Positions 17,700-26,508 of a DNA stretch of 64,000 nt are shown piece by piece (position 1 is the stretch's first letter; the number at the start of each line of letters is the position of its first letter). The notes beneath the pieces were generated by a model that saw nothing but the letters and a program-made list of their open reading frames with translations, had not been told where the DNA came from and did no database searches. Origin of the DNA: an uncultured Psychrobacter sp. (GTDB taxonomy: Bacteria; Pseudomonadota; Gammaproteobacteria; Pseudomonadales; Moraxellaceae). A program made the position numbers and the translations under genes. Location of the stretch: positions 512,454 through 576,453 of the forward strand of contig NZ_CANMRN010000002.1 in assembly GCF_947500265.1 (NCBI RefSeq), in the 5' to 3' direction.

Positions 17700-18527
17700 C
17701 TACCAATAGTTCTCTACAGCAATATTACCTTCACCGCGGCGATTCATTACCAGTCCCAACGTCTTTAACGCCTCTTTGGTATCTTCTACCATATCTGGAT
17801 TACCGCATAGCATGACATGCGTAGTATCAATATCTAATGCGATACCTGCGCGCGCTTGCAACGTACCCTCTAGCAGTAGCTTCGGCAAACGCTCTGACAA
17901 CGCGCCTTCGACAGGCTCACGAGTGACGATTGGGATAAAGATAAGCCTTGCTGGATTATCAACCAGCGTGCCGAAGTCTTCTTGTAGGCTTTCGATTTTC
18001 TCAACGTAAGCAAGTTCATCGAGCGAACGTGCGCTATAAGCCAATACAATGTGCTCGTAATCTTCCCATGTCTTTAAATCTTGCAGCATCGACAAAAACG
18101 GTGCTAAACCAGTCCCTGTTGCTAGCAGCCATAAGTCTTTTGGCAATGGCTTTTGGTAGCGTGCTAACGTCAAAAACCCAAATGGCATGGTATTAAGCAG
18201 TAGCTCATCACCCACTTGCAAGTGCTGTAATTGCGAGGTAAATGCACCGTCAGGAATTACGATAGAGAAAAACTCTATCACCTCATCAAATGGCGAAGAG
18301 ACAATCGAATACGCGCGAAAGACATCTTCATTCAATGCGATATCAGCAGTTTCATCACTTGCATCAGTCTGTTGATAATATTTTAATTGACTAGGATTGA
18401 CACCCAAACGTACAAATTGCCCCGCTGTAAACTTAAAACTATCGGGACGACTGACGGTAAAGCTAAATAAATTTGGCGTCCATGTGGTTTTACTGAGCAC
18501 CGTTACTGTTTGAATATTATCACTCAT
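17700..18527 (-). CDS. fpr: Ferredoxin--NADP+ reductase
   Basis: A 275-residue FAD-dependent ferredoxin/flavodoxin:NADP+ reductase of the bacterial Fpr type. The FAD-binding beta-barrel has FTAGQFVRLG and RAYSIVSSP. The NADP-binding part has LLATGTGLAPFLSML and HVMLCGNPDMV. The C-terminus ends V-E-N-Y-W, with the aromatic terminal residue typical of this family that stacks on the FAD. Fpr supplies electrons for Fe-S cluster assembly, radical enzyme activation and oxidative-stress defence. It is monocistronic. Confidence 0.92.
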   Translation of the reverse strand: MSDNIQTVTVLSKTTWTPNLFSFTVSRPDSFKFTAGQFVRLGVNPSQLKYYQQTDASDETADIALNEDVFRAYSIVSSPFDEVIEFFSIVIPDGAFTSQLQHLQVGDELLLNTMPFGFLTLARYQKPLPKDLWLLATGTGLAPFLSMLQDLKTWEDYEHIVLAYSARSLDELAYVEKIESLQEDFGTLVDNPARLIFIPIVTREPVEGALSERLPKLLLEGTLQARAGIALDIDTTHVMLCGNPDMVEDTKEALKTLGLVMNRRGEGNIAVENYW

Positions 18528-18612
18528 AATTATTCGTCACTTATACTTTATTAAACTGTATTTTTATAAGATACCTTTGATAGATAAAAGAAGATAAATA
18601 CCAAAAAGGTAA

Positions 18613-18667
18613 GCATAAAAAAGATGCGCCAAGCTTATCATAAAGCTGGCGCATCTTGGTTTTTTAA
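18613..18667 (-). terminator. Terminator of the nuo operon
   Basis: A strong stem formed by AAGATGCGCCAAGCTT (18621-18636) and AAGCTGGCGCATCTT (18643-18657). On the minus strand it is followed by TTTTTATGC. It lies about 60 bp after the nuoN stop. A T tract also follows on the plus side. Confidence 0.9.
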
Positions 18668-18720
18668 CCGTAACAACAGATAGATCGCAGCGACTTATCT
18701 GCCGTATTAACTCAGCGACA

Positions 18721-20199
18721 TTACCAAATGCGAGCCAAACTTGCCCACTCAATCATACTATTTGGCAAGATACCAAAGAATAGAATAATCGCCGTCACAG
18801 CAATGACCATGATACCACCGGTACGAATACCCCATTGCCCAGACACGTCAAACTCGATGAACTGCTTAGGACGTTTGAACAGCGTGAGTAAAACGCGTAA
18901 GTAGTAGAATAGACCAATCGCACTGCCCAAGATAATCATCGCAGCCAAGAACCAGTTGGTGCCTTGTACCGCAGCTAAGATAGCAAACAGCTTGGTAATA
19001 AAGCCAGCCGTCAATGGAATACCCGCCAATGACAACATCATGATGGTCATCACAGCAGTCAATACTGGACGACGCCAGAATAGCCCTTGATAATGCGTCA
19101 ACTCATCGGCTTCACCAGATAAGCGATACGGACTCGACATCAACGTCACTACGCCAAAGGCACCGATAGAAGTAAAGGCATAGACTGCCATATACATACT
19201 AGAGATACTATCAGCGGCTGAACCAATGCTGACAATCACGATCATCACATAACCCATATGAGCAATAGATGAGTAACCGAGTAGACGCTTCAGGCTAGTT
19301 TGACGTACTGCCAACAAGTTACCTACCAAAATAGATAAAGTAGCCATGACCATCAATAGCATTTGCACTGATGGCAATGCCAGCAAAGCAGTATCGATTA
19401 AGAAACGCACGGCTAGTGCCATCATCGCCACTTTTGATACGGATGCTAAAAAGGTAGCGATAGGCGCTGGTGCACCTTCATAAACATCTGGCGTCCACAT
19501 ATGGAAAGGAGCAGCCGATAGTTTAAAGGCGATACCAAACATCATCATTGCCGCACCCAATATCAGTAGTGGCGACTCAAAGATATTACCCAACACCATG
19601 CTGATTGGCTTAAATGCTAGTGAGCCTACTTCTGCATAGATAAAGGCCATACCCATCAGCAATGTCGCTGATGCAGTCGCCGACAATACTAAATACTTCA
19701 ATCCCGACTCAAGTGACTGGTTGCGCATATAAGTATAAGCAAGCAAACCATATAGTGGTACTGACAGCATCTCCAAGCTCATAAAGAATGACGCCATATG
19801 CTGCGCGCTTACCATGAGTAATGCACCAATGGTCGATAGCAGCATGAGCAAATACAGCTCTTCTTTATTGTCTTTGAGGTTGGCCAGATACGCATAAGAC
19901 AGCGTACAACAAGCCAAGGCACAGATAAAAATCACCACCATATTAAACTGAGCGAAGTTATCTATAACAAATAACTGCTCAGCGTTTGGTGCGATAGAAC
20001 CGCTTTCAATCACACCGATCATCTGCCCGATCAGGGTAAATAGACCAATGTTTAAGCCTGCCACTGTAATCGTACCAGTGACCATGTGTGAGCGTTTAAA
20101 GGTAATCGCGATCATAACCGTCAGTACCGTAATCACTACGGCGATAATCGGCGCGTAAGGCAACAATCCTATCAAATCATTCATCGTAATATCATTCAT
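18721..20199 (-). CDS. nuoN: NADH-quinone oxidoreductase subunit N
   Basis: A 492-residue polytopic membrane subunit of complex I, one of three antiporter-like subunits that pump protons. Family segments include SLEMLSVPLYGLLAYTY, FHMWTPDVYEGAPAPIATFLA (TM7-TM8 loop) and LGYSSIAHMGYVMI. Lengths and hydrophobic pattern fit about 14 transmembrane helices. It is the last gene of the nuo operon, four bases after nuoM, and is followed by the operon terminator. Confidence 0.95.
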   Translation of the reverse strand: MNDITMNDLIGLLPYAPIIAVVITVLTVMIAITFKRSHMVTGTITVAGLNIGLFTLIGQMIGVIESGSIAPNAEQLFVIDNFAQFNMVVIFICALACCTLSYAYLANLKDNKEELYLLMLLSTIGALLMVSAQHMASFFMSLEMLSVPLYGLLAYTYMRNQSLESGLKYLVLSATASATLLMGMAFIYAEVGSLAFKPISMVLGNIFESPLLILGAAMMMFGIAFKLSAAPFHMWTPDVYEGAPAPIATFLASVSKVAMMALAVRFLIDTALLALPSVQMLLMVMATLSILVGNLLAVRQTSLKRLLGYSSIAHMGYVMIVIVSIGSAADSISSMYMAVYAFTSIGAFGVVTLMSSPYRLSGEADELTHYQGLFWRRPVLTAVMTIMMLSLAGIPLTAGFITKLFAILAAVQGTNWFLAAMIILGSAIGLFYYLRVLLTLFKRPKQFIEFDVSGQWGIRTGGIMVIAVTAIILFFGILPNSMIEWASLARIW

Positions 20200-20202
20200 G
20201 AC

Positions 20203-21828
20203 TTAACGTGCCTCCATTACATCAAGCAGCTGCGACGCATCTACCTGTGTCACTTGACTGTATATATATGCGTTATTGATCCACTGCATAGCATGACTTG
20301 AGGTATCAAGGAACGGCTGTGGGTACAGTCCGAGCCATACCAAACCAGCAGCTAGCATCAGTAGTAATGACAGCTCGCGCTTGCCCAAATCTTTTAGTTT
20401 ACGTGCAGGTAAGCCATGTGACTTAGTCTCTCGCTCTGCCAATGCGGCGATGTTGTTTTCACCAAATAGTGCGCGATGAATCAAAATCAACGAGTAGAGA
20501 CCTGCTAATACCAAACTGAATGTCGCAAAAACAACGAATACTGGGTACTGAGCAAATGAGCCAAATAAAATCATGAACTCGCCAATGAAGTTACCCGTAC
20601 CTGGGATACCTAGCAGCGCGGCACAGAAGAACATCAATATCGGCGCGTAGTAGCGGAACTGCCCCCACATACCACCCATCAAGGTCAAATCGCGTGTATG
20701 CAGACGCTCATATAGCTGTCCTGCCATGATGAATAGTGCGGCTGAACTCAAACCATGAGCAAGCATCTGAATCATCAGACCTTGTAAGCTGAGTAATGTT
20801 CCCGCATAGATTGCTAGTACCACAAAACCCATATGCGAGATACTGGTATACGCCAGCAAACGCTTCATATCAGTCTGCATAAACGCTAGCCATGCACCGT
20901 AGAAAATACCAATCGTACCTAGGGTAATCGCTATCGGCGCAAACTCTTGTGACGCTGCTGGAAATAGCGGCAACACAAAACGAATCAAACCATATGCAGC
21001 AGTCTTAATGAGCACCCCTGCCAAATCCACCGAACCTGCCGTTGGTGCCTGCGCATGCGCATCTGGCAACCAGCCGTGGAAAGGAATGATTGGCAACTTC
21101 ACCGCAAAGCCAATGAAGAAGCACAGCATGATTGGATATTCCCAGCCGCCAAGTGACGTACCGAGCAAGTCATTATAGTTAAAGCTTACTACCCCTTTTT
21201 GAGCGTAGCTGATAATGACCAATACCAAAATACCGATGAGCATGATAAGCCCAGACGCTTGGGTATAAATAAAGAACTTGGTTGCGGCGTATTCTTTGGT
21301 TTTGCCAACCACATCATGACCCCAAATCGCGATCAAGAAGTAGATAGGAACCAGCATCATCTCCCAAAAGAAGAAAAATAAGAACAAATCAATGGCTAAG
21401 AAAACACCAATAACGCCGCCCAAACTCCATAGCAAGTTCAGGTGGAAAAAACCAACACGGCGCTGAATCTCATTCCACGAACAAGCAACGGCTGCTACAC
21501 CAAGCAACCCTGTTAGGGCTACCATCATCAGTGACAAGCCATCTAGCGCTAAGTGAAAGCTAATACCAAAGCTCGGTATCCATGGCACACTAAATTCTGC
21601 CACCCAAGGCACGTTTGTGCTTGGTGCAATGACCTGCTGACTCATACCGCTAAAATCGCCCTGCTGCCAAAGTACTAATGACAAAGCAAAGGTCAACGTC
21701 ATGCCGATTAAGGCAATCCAGCGCGGTAGACGTTTATTAAACCGTTCGACCAACCAACATAGCAATCCTGCAATAAAAGGAATTGCGATTAATGCTGGTA
21801 GCATCCACGTTTGTTGTAACTCAATCAT
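20203..21828 (-). CDS. nuoM: NADH-quinone oxidoreductase subunit M
   Basis: A 541-residue antiporter-like proton-pumping subunit. Conserved features are FFFFWEMMLVPIYFLIAIWG (with the catalytic Glu of TM5), KLPIIPFHGWLPDAHAQAPT and LLAYTSISHMGFV. It is about 30 residues longer than E. coli NuoM (509), mainly in the C-terminal cytoplasmic part. It is tightly packed between nuoL (2 bp) and nuoN. Confidence 0.95.
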   Translation of the reverse strand: MIELQQTWMLPALIAIPFIAGLLCWLVERFNKRLPRWIALIGMTLTFALSLVLWQQGDFSGMSQQVIAPSTNVPWVAEFSVPWIPSFGISFHLALDGLSLMMVALTGLLGVAAVACSWNEIQRRVGFFHLNLLWSLGGVIGVFLAIDLFLFFFFWEMMLVPIYFLIAIWGHDVVGKTKEYAATKFFIYTQASGLIMLIGILVLVIISYAQKGVVSFNYNDLLGTSLGGWEYPIMLCFFIGFAVKLPIIPFHGWLPDAHAQAPTAGSVDLAGVLIKTAAYGLIRFVLPLFPAASQEFAPIAITLGTIGIFYGAWLAFMQTDMKRLLAYTSISHMGFVVLAIYAGTLLSLQGLMIQMLAHGLSSAALFIMAGQLYERLHTRDLTLMGGMWGQFRYYAPILMFFCAALLGIPGTGNFIGEFMILFGSFAQYPVFVVFATFSLVLAGLYSLILIHRALFGENNIAALAERETKSHGLPARKLKDLGKRELSLLLMLAAGLVWLGLYPQPFLDTSSHAMQWINNAYIYSQVTQVDASQLLDVMEAR

Positions 21829-21830
21829 CT

Positions 21831-23705
21831 TTACACCACCGTCATCATTACCAGCACCAGCAATACAGCCATACCCAAGCCAAAGCTTGTGGCATAACCT
21901 CGAAGAGACCCTGTTTGCGTCGCAGACAATACTTTATTACCTGCTGAGGCCAGCTTAGGTAACAGCAACCACGTTTTATCGATAGGGTCGGCTTTTAATA
22001 AGCGGCCGATGAATAAAAAGGGTTTTACAAAAATTACATCATATAGCGCGTCGAAACCTAGGCCATGATAGCACCAGTGATATAGCGCCCCACCAATACG
22101 TGATCGCTTAAAACTAGTAAGCATGCGACCTTTATTGACCACATATAACAGTGCTGCCAATATCAAACCTGCTGCCATGGCACCCATCGCGATATACTCT
22201 GCGGTATGCTTAGCATGCGCTTGACCAGCAACTTCTAATAGATGACCAACGCTCTCTGGCAATACACCATCTAATGGTGGCGTAATCCAAGCACCAACGG
22301 CTGTAGATAGCACTAGCAACACGGTCAAAGGCAACCAATACGACACCCCTGATAGCTTATGAGCATGGGTTTTTTCTTCGCCAAAGAAGATAATCCAAAT
22401 CATACGGAATGTATAAATCGCGGTTAAGAAAGCACCGAATACACCCATGTAGAATAGTACTAAGTGACCTGTGGCATAAGTTTCCCAAAGAATCGCTTCT
22501 TTAGAATAGAAACCAACGGTAACCCAAGGTATAGCAGCGAGTGCACCGCCACCGACGATATAGCACCAAAATACTAATGGGATCTTTTTGCGCAGACCAC
22601 CCATCTTAAAGATATCTTGCTCGTGATGTACCGCAAGGATAACCGCACCTGATGATAAGAACAGCAATGCTTTAAAGAAAGCATGGGTCATTAGATGGAA
22701 GATTGCCCCTTGCCATGCGCCCACGCCAAGTGCGAGGAACATATAGCCAATTTGACTCATGGTCGAATACGCAAGGATACGTTTGATGTCTGTTTGCGCG
22801 AGTGCACAGAATCCAGCAACGACCAATGTCAACGCCCCTACGCCGCCAACCCAATACAATAAGATACCTGGGGTTAGCTCAAACAATGGATGTAGACGGG
22901 CGATCAAATAAACCCCTGCCGTCACCATTGTTGCCGCGTGAATCAATGCCGATACTGGTGTTGGACCTGCCATCGCATCAGCAAGCCATGTGTGTAGTGG
23001 CAACTGGGCTGATTTACCCATTGCGCCGCCGACCAACATCATAGTCGTTAGCATCATCGTTGGGTTATTAACATCGAATACTTCTGGCGCACGCGTAATA
23101 ATTTCTTGAATATTAAGCGTACCGAATTCGCGGAATAATAAAAACAAACCGAAGGCTAAGAACACATCACCGACACGAGTAACGGTAAAGGCTTTCATCG
23201 CGGCACGGCCGTTGGCTCTGTCGTGATAATAATAACCAATCAATAGGTAAGAACAGATACCTACGCCTTCCCAACCGAGATAAAGCAAGAACAAATCATC
23301 TGCGAGTACCAGTAATAACATACTGGCCACAAACAAATTCATATAGCTAAAGAAACGAGCAAAGCCAGTGTCGCCTTTCATATACCAAGAGGCAAACAGA
23401 TGAATCAAAAAGCCAATCCCAGTGATGACACCTGTCATGGTCAATGCAAGACCATCAAAGCTCAAACCGAAATGTGGGGCAAAATCGCCAACTTGGAACC
23501 ATGTCCATAGCGGAACTTCTACTACCGTTCCAGCTGAATTGGTGGTCAAAAAGGTATAGCTAACCACTAGCGTGCATAGTGCTGATAACAGCATGCTACC
23601 TACGCCAACAATCGCTGCGACCGTCTCTGATAATTTGTCGCGCATAAAGGCTAAAATCAAAAAGCCAATGAGCGGGAATATAAAGGTTAATGGTAATAAA
23701 CTCAT
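21831..23705 (-). CDS. nuoL: NADH-quinone oxidoreductase subunit L
   Basis: A 624-residue distal antiporter-like subunit. It has LFLLYLGWEGVGICSYLLIG (TM5 Glu), AQLPLHTWLADAMAGPTPVSALIHAATMV and LAYSTMSQIGYM. The C-terminal end contains the long lateral helix region and final transmembrane anchor. Length is close to E. coli NuoL (613). It is the proton-pumping subunit furthest from the peripheral arm. Confidence 0.95.
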   Translation of the reverse strand: MSLLPLTFIFPLIGFLILAFMRDKLSETVAAIVGVGSMLLSALCTLVVSYTFLTTNSAGTVVEVPLWTWFQVGDFAPHFGLSFDGLALTMTGVITGIGFLIHLFASWYMKGDTGFARFFSYMNLFVASMLLLVLADDLFLLYLGWEGVGICSYLLIGYYYHDRANGRAAMKAFTVTRVGDVFLAFGLFLLFREFGTLNIQEIITRAPEVFDVNNPTMMLTTMMLVGGAMGKSAQLPLHTWLADAMAGPTPVSALIHAATMVTAGVYLIARLHPLFELTPGILLYWVGGVGALTLVVAGFCALAQTDIKRILAYSTMSQIGYMFLALGVGAWQGAIFHLMTHAFFKALLFLSSGAVILAVHHEQDIFKMGGLRKKIPLVFWCYIVGGGALAAIPWVTVGFYSKEAILWETYATGHLVLFYMGVFGAFLTAIYTFRMIWIIFFGEEKTHAHKLSGVSYWLPLTVLLVLSTAVGAWITPPLDGVLPESVGHLLEVAGQAHAKHTAEYIAMGAMAAGLILAALLYVVNKGRMLTSFKRSRIGGALYHWCYHGLGFDALYDVIFVKPFLFIGRLLKADPIDKTWLLLPKLASAGNKVLSATQTGSLRGYATSFGLGMAVLLVLVMMTVV

Positions 23706-23709
23706 GACA

Positions 23710-24117
23710 TCATCCTTTCATCTCATTGGCGCTATCGACATCGAGATGCCCACGCTGATGATAAAAACGCAATAATATTGCCAGACCAATTGACGCTTCA
23801 GCCGCAGCCAAGGTCAAAATAAAGATAAACATAATCTGTCCGTCTGGATCGACCCAGCGACTACCTGCCACTACAAATGCCAATGCTGCCGCATTCATCA
23901 TGATCTCAAGACTCATTAGCATAAATAAGAAGTTACGTCGTACCATAACGCCGCACAGACCGATAGCAAATAAAATGCCTGCCAAAATCAGTCCATGGCT
24001 CATGGGTATCATACCCAGTACATTTTGCGCCTCAGCAACTGGCTGTACTAAGCCTGCCACCTCGTGGGCAAACGGCACGTTTGACACATCTTGTGCCACG
24101 CTTGCTGCTAGTACCAT
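23710..24117 (-). CDS. nuoK: NADH-quinone oxidoreductase subunit K (N-terminally extended frame)
   Basis: A membrane subunit with three helices and conserved buried Glu residues in [19 protein letters not shown] and [16 protein letters not shown]. The usual NuoK is about 100 residues and starts at MIP-x-x-HGLIL, which here begins at an internal ATG (24012). The frame, however, is open to an ATG at 24117 that overlaps the nuoJ stop (TAATG), adding 35 residues without strong hydrophobicity. Both starts are possible. Family length supports 24012, while the coupling overlap supports 24117. Confidence 0.93.
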   Translation of the reverse strand: MVLAASVAQDVSNVPFAHEVAGLVQPVAEAQNVLGMIPMSHGLILAGILFAIGLCGVMVRRNFLFMLMSLEIMMNAAALAFVVAGSRWVDPDGQIMFIFILTLAAAEASIGLAILLRFYHQRGHLDVDSANEMKG

Positions 24118-24860
24118 TAGTCTGACTCCTTGCGCGTAACTTTGTTCGTACCTACTTGACTACCTGCCCTCGTACCTACCTTCATACCTACATAGTCATG
24201 CGGGTCAACATCTTTATATTCGTAAGGCTTAGCCATTTCTACGCCGTCATGCTGTGTAAGCGTACTATCATTGTCGTATTGTTTGATACTGCCTGCACTT
24301 GGCTTGAAGTTTTGGCTATCATTACCGATGACCTCATCGTCGACTGTCTCTTTACCTAAATGATAAGCGGCGACCAAGGCTGCCAATAATAGCAATGCTG
24401 CTACTTCGACTAGCATAATGTATTTGGTAAATAGCACCGTACCGACTGCTTTGGCAGAGATAGTCGTGCTACCCATCATGACCGCTTCATCGTGATTAAG
24501 ACCAATCATCGCATAGAGCACAACGGCAATGATTATCGTCAGCCCTGTTGGAATCGCCCAAGTGCCTGCATCGAGCCAACGCTCTTCGCGCTCGTCATTA
24601 CTCATGCCCAAATTAAGCATCATGATAACGAAAACAAATAGCACCATAATGGCACCAGCATAGACAACAATCTCTAGCGCACCCGCAAACGGCGCACCTA
24701 ATACAAAAAATATCCCAGCGATTGCCAATAACGACACAATCATCGATAAGATAGCATGCACTGGATTGGCCTGAGTCACTACGCGCAGACTGGCAAATAT
24801 TGCCACTGCTGCAAGCGAATAAAACCCAGCCAATTCAGGATGGTTTAAAATATTCATCAT
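24117..24860 (-). CDS. nuoJ: NADH-quinone oxidoreductase subunit J with long C-terminal tail
   Basis: A 247-residue membrane subunit with five helices. It has [20 protein letters not shown], the conserved TM3 region linked to conformational coupling. The core ends near residue 175. A hydrophilic tail of about 70 residues follows, rich in Asp, Lys, Gly and Thr ([16 protein letters not shown], then [15 protein letters not shown]). E. coli NuoJ is 184 residues, so the tail is extra. Its start overlaps the nuoI stop by four bases. Confidence 0.94.
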   Translation of the reverse strand: MMNILNHPELAGFYSLAAVAIFASLRVVTQANPVHAILSMIVSLLAIAGIFFVLGAPFAGALEIVVYAGAIMVLFVFVIMMLNLGMSNDEREERWLDAGTWAIPTGLTIIIAVVLYAMIGLNHDEAVMMGSTTISAKAVGTVLFTKYIMLVEVAALLLLAALVAAYHLGKETVDDEVIGNDSQNFKPSAGSIKQYDNDSTLTQHDGVEMAKPYEYKDVDPHDYVGMKVGTRAGSQVGTNKVTRKESD

Positions 24861-25405
24861 GGTAGCAAGCTCCTTAGATCAATCGGTGCAGACTCATTTT
24901 GTGCTGCGCCTTTTGGTTTATCTGCTACCGCCATACCTGTCACACGATAATAGTTATAATCAGGGTATTTACCTGGTCCTGAAATGAGCAAATGCTCTTT
25001 TTCGTAGACCAAGTCTTGGCGCTTATATTCACCCAACTCAAAATCTGGGGTCATTTGAATCGCTGTCGTTGGACAGGCCTCTTCACACAATCCACAAAAG
25101 ATACAGCGTGAGAAATTGATACGGAAAAACTCTGGATACCAGCGACCGTCTTCACGCTCAGCTTTTTGTAATGAGATACACCCTACCGGACATGCCACCG
25201 CACACAAGTTACAAGCGACACAGCGCTCGTCTCCATCAGGATCACGCGTTAGGACAATACGTCCACGAAAACGCGGCGGTACAGGTACCGGCTCTTCAGG
25301 ATAAAGGATGGTGTCACGCGGTCTAAGTGCATGACTATTGACCATCCACATGCTGCGGACAATGGTAAATATACCAATGACGGTCTTTTTTATGGTAGTA
25401 AACAT
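24857..25405 (-). CDS. nuoI: NADH-quinone oxidoreductase subunit I
   Basis: A 182-residue ferredoxin-like subunit carrying clusters N6a and N6b. The two 4Fe-4S motifs are visible: [15 protein letters not shown] and [12 protein letters not shown]. It passes electrons from NuoG toward NuoB and the quinone. It also has the N-terminal amphipathic anchor helix typical of NuoI. Confidence 0.96.
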   Translation of the reverse strand: MFTTIKKTVIGIFTIVRSMWMVNSHALRPRDTILYPEEPVPVPPRFRGRIVLTRDPDGDERCVACNLCAVACPVGCISLQKAEREDGRWYPEFFRINFSRCIFCGLCEEACPTTAIQMTPDFELGEYKRQDLVYEKEHLLISGPGKYPDYNYYRVTGMAVADKPKGAAQNESAPIDLRSLLP

Positions 25406-25463
25406 GGGATTATTATCCTTATCAGCTTTACCCTAGTTCATCAGTGATGGCTACTAGTAATGA

Positions 25464-26507
25464 CTACAACGTTGGGGAAAAGATCAAAATGACCGCAGCA
25501 GTAATCAACAGATTAATCAAGGTTACGGGCAGACATACTTTCCAGCCAAAGTTCATCACCTGATCATAACGCGGACGCATGAGTGAGCCTCGAGCCAAAA
25601 CAAACATGGTCATAAAGAACAGCGTTTTAATCATGAACCAAAAAGCTGGTGGAATAAATGGAATATCTAAATTGAACGGCGCAAGCCAACCGCCAAAGAA
25701 CAAGCAAGTCATCAAGGCAGAAATCAAGACAACGTTGACATACTCACCAATGAAGAACATACCGAACTTCATGCCAGAATATTCGACATGATAGCCTTCA
25801 GCAAGTTCTTGCTCTGCTTCTGGTTGGTCAAATGGATGTCTATGCGTAACGGCAACACCAGCCACCACAAAGGTCAAAAATCCAAAAAACTGCGGAATGA
25901 TATACCAACCGTCTGCTTGTGCTTCGACAATGGCGCGCAAGTTAAACGAACCTGTCAAGGCAACAACGCCCATCAACGACAAGCCTAAAAACACTTCGTA
26001 ACTGATCGTTTGTGCAGCTGAGCGCAAACCACCAAGTAGTGAGAATTTGTTGGCAGACGCCCAACCACCGAACATCACCGCATAAACAGCAATACCAGCC
26101 ATGGCAAAGAAAAACAGAATACCAATATCCCAATCAACCACGCCAAGCGTTGGCGAGATAGGAATGATGGCAAATGAGGCCAAGGCAGTAAACATCGCAA
26201 CCGCAGGTGCCAACGTGAACATAAACTTATCGGTAAAGTTCGGTGTCCAATCTTCTTTAAAGAAGATTTTTAGCATATCGGCGACTAGTTGTAGTGAACC
26301 AAAAGGCCCAACACGGTTTGGACCATAACGATCTTGCCATAAGGCCAACATACGGCGCTCATAAATAATCATCATCGCGGCAACCAATACTACGACTAAA
26401 AAGATGACTAGTGATTGACCCACTAAAAACAGAATAGACCAAGTATCAAAACTCATGCTATTGGCCAAAAAGCTTGGCACATCAGGGATAATACGGGTAA
26501 CTTGCAT
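25464..26507 (-). CDS. nuoH: NADH-quinone oxidoreductase subunit H
   Basis: A 347-residue membrane subunit that forms the quinone chamber entry with NuoB and NuoD. Conserved stretches include [32 protein letters not shown] and [22 protein letters not shown] with the acidic loop. Eight helices are predicted. Length is near E. coli NuoH (325). Confidence 0.95.
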   Translation of the reverse strand: MQVTRIIPDVPSFLANSMSFDTWSILFLVGQSLVIFLVVVLVAAMMIIYERRMLALWQDRYGPNRVGPFGSLQLVADMLKIFFKEDWTPNFTDKFMFTLAPAVAMFTALASFAIIPISPTLGVVDWDIGILFFFAMAGIAVYAVMFGGWASANKFSLLGGLRSAAQTISYEVFLGLSLMGVVALTGSFNLRAIVEAQADGWYIIPQFFGFLTFVVAGVAVTHRHPFDQPEAEQELAEGYHVEYSGMKFGMFFIGEYVNVVLISALMTCLFFGGWLAPFNLDIPFIPPAFWFMIKTLFFMTMFVLARGSLMRPRYDQVMNFGWKVCLPVTLINLLITAAVILIFSPTL

Positions 26508-26508
26508 A

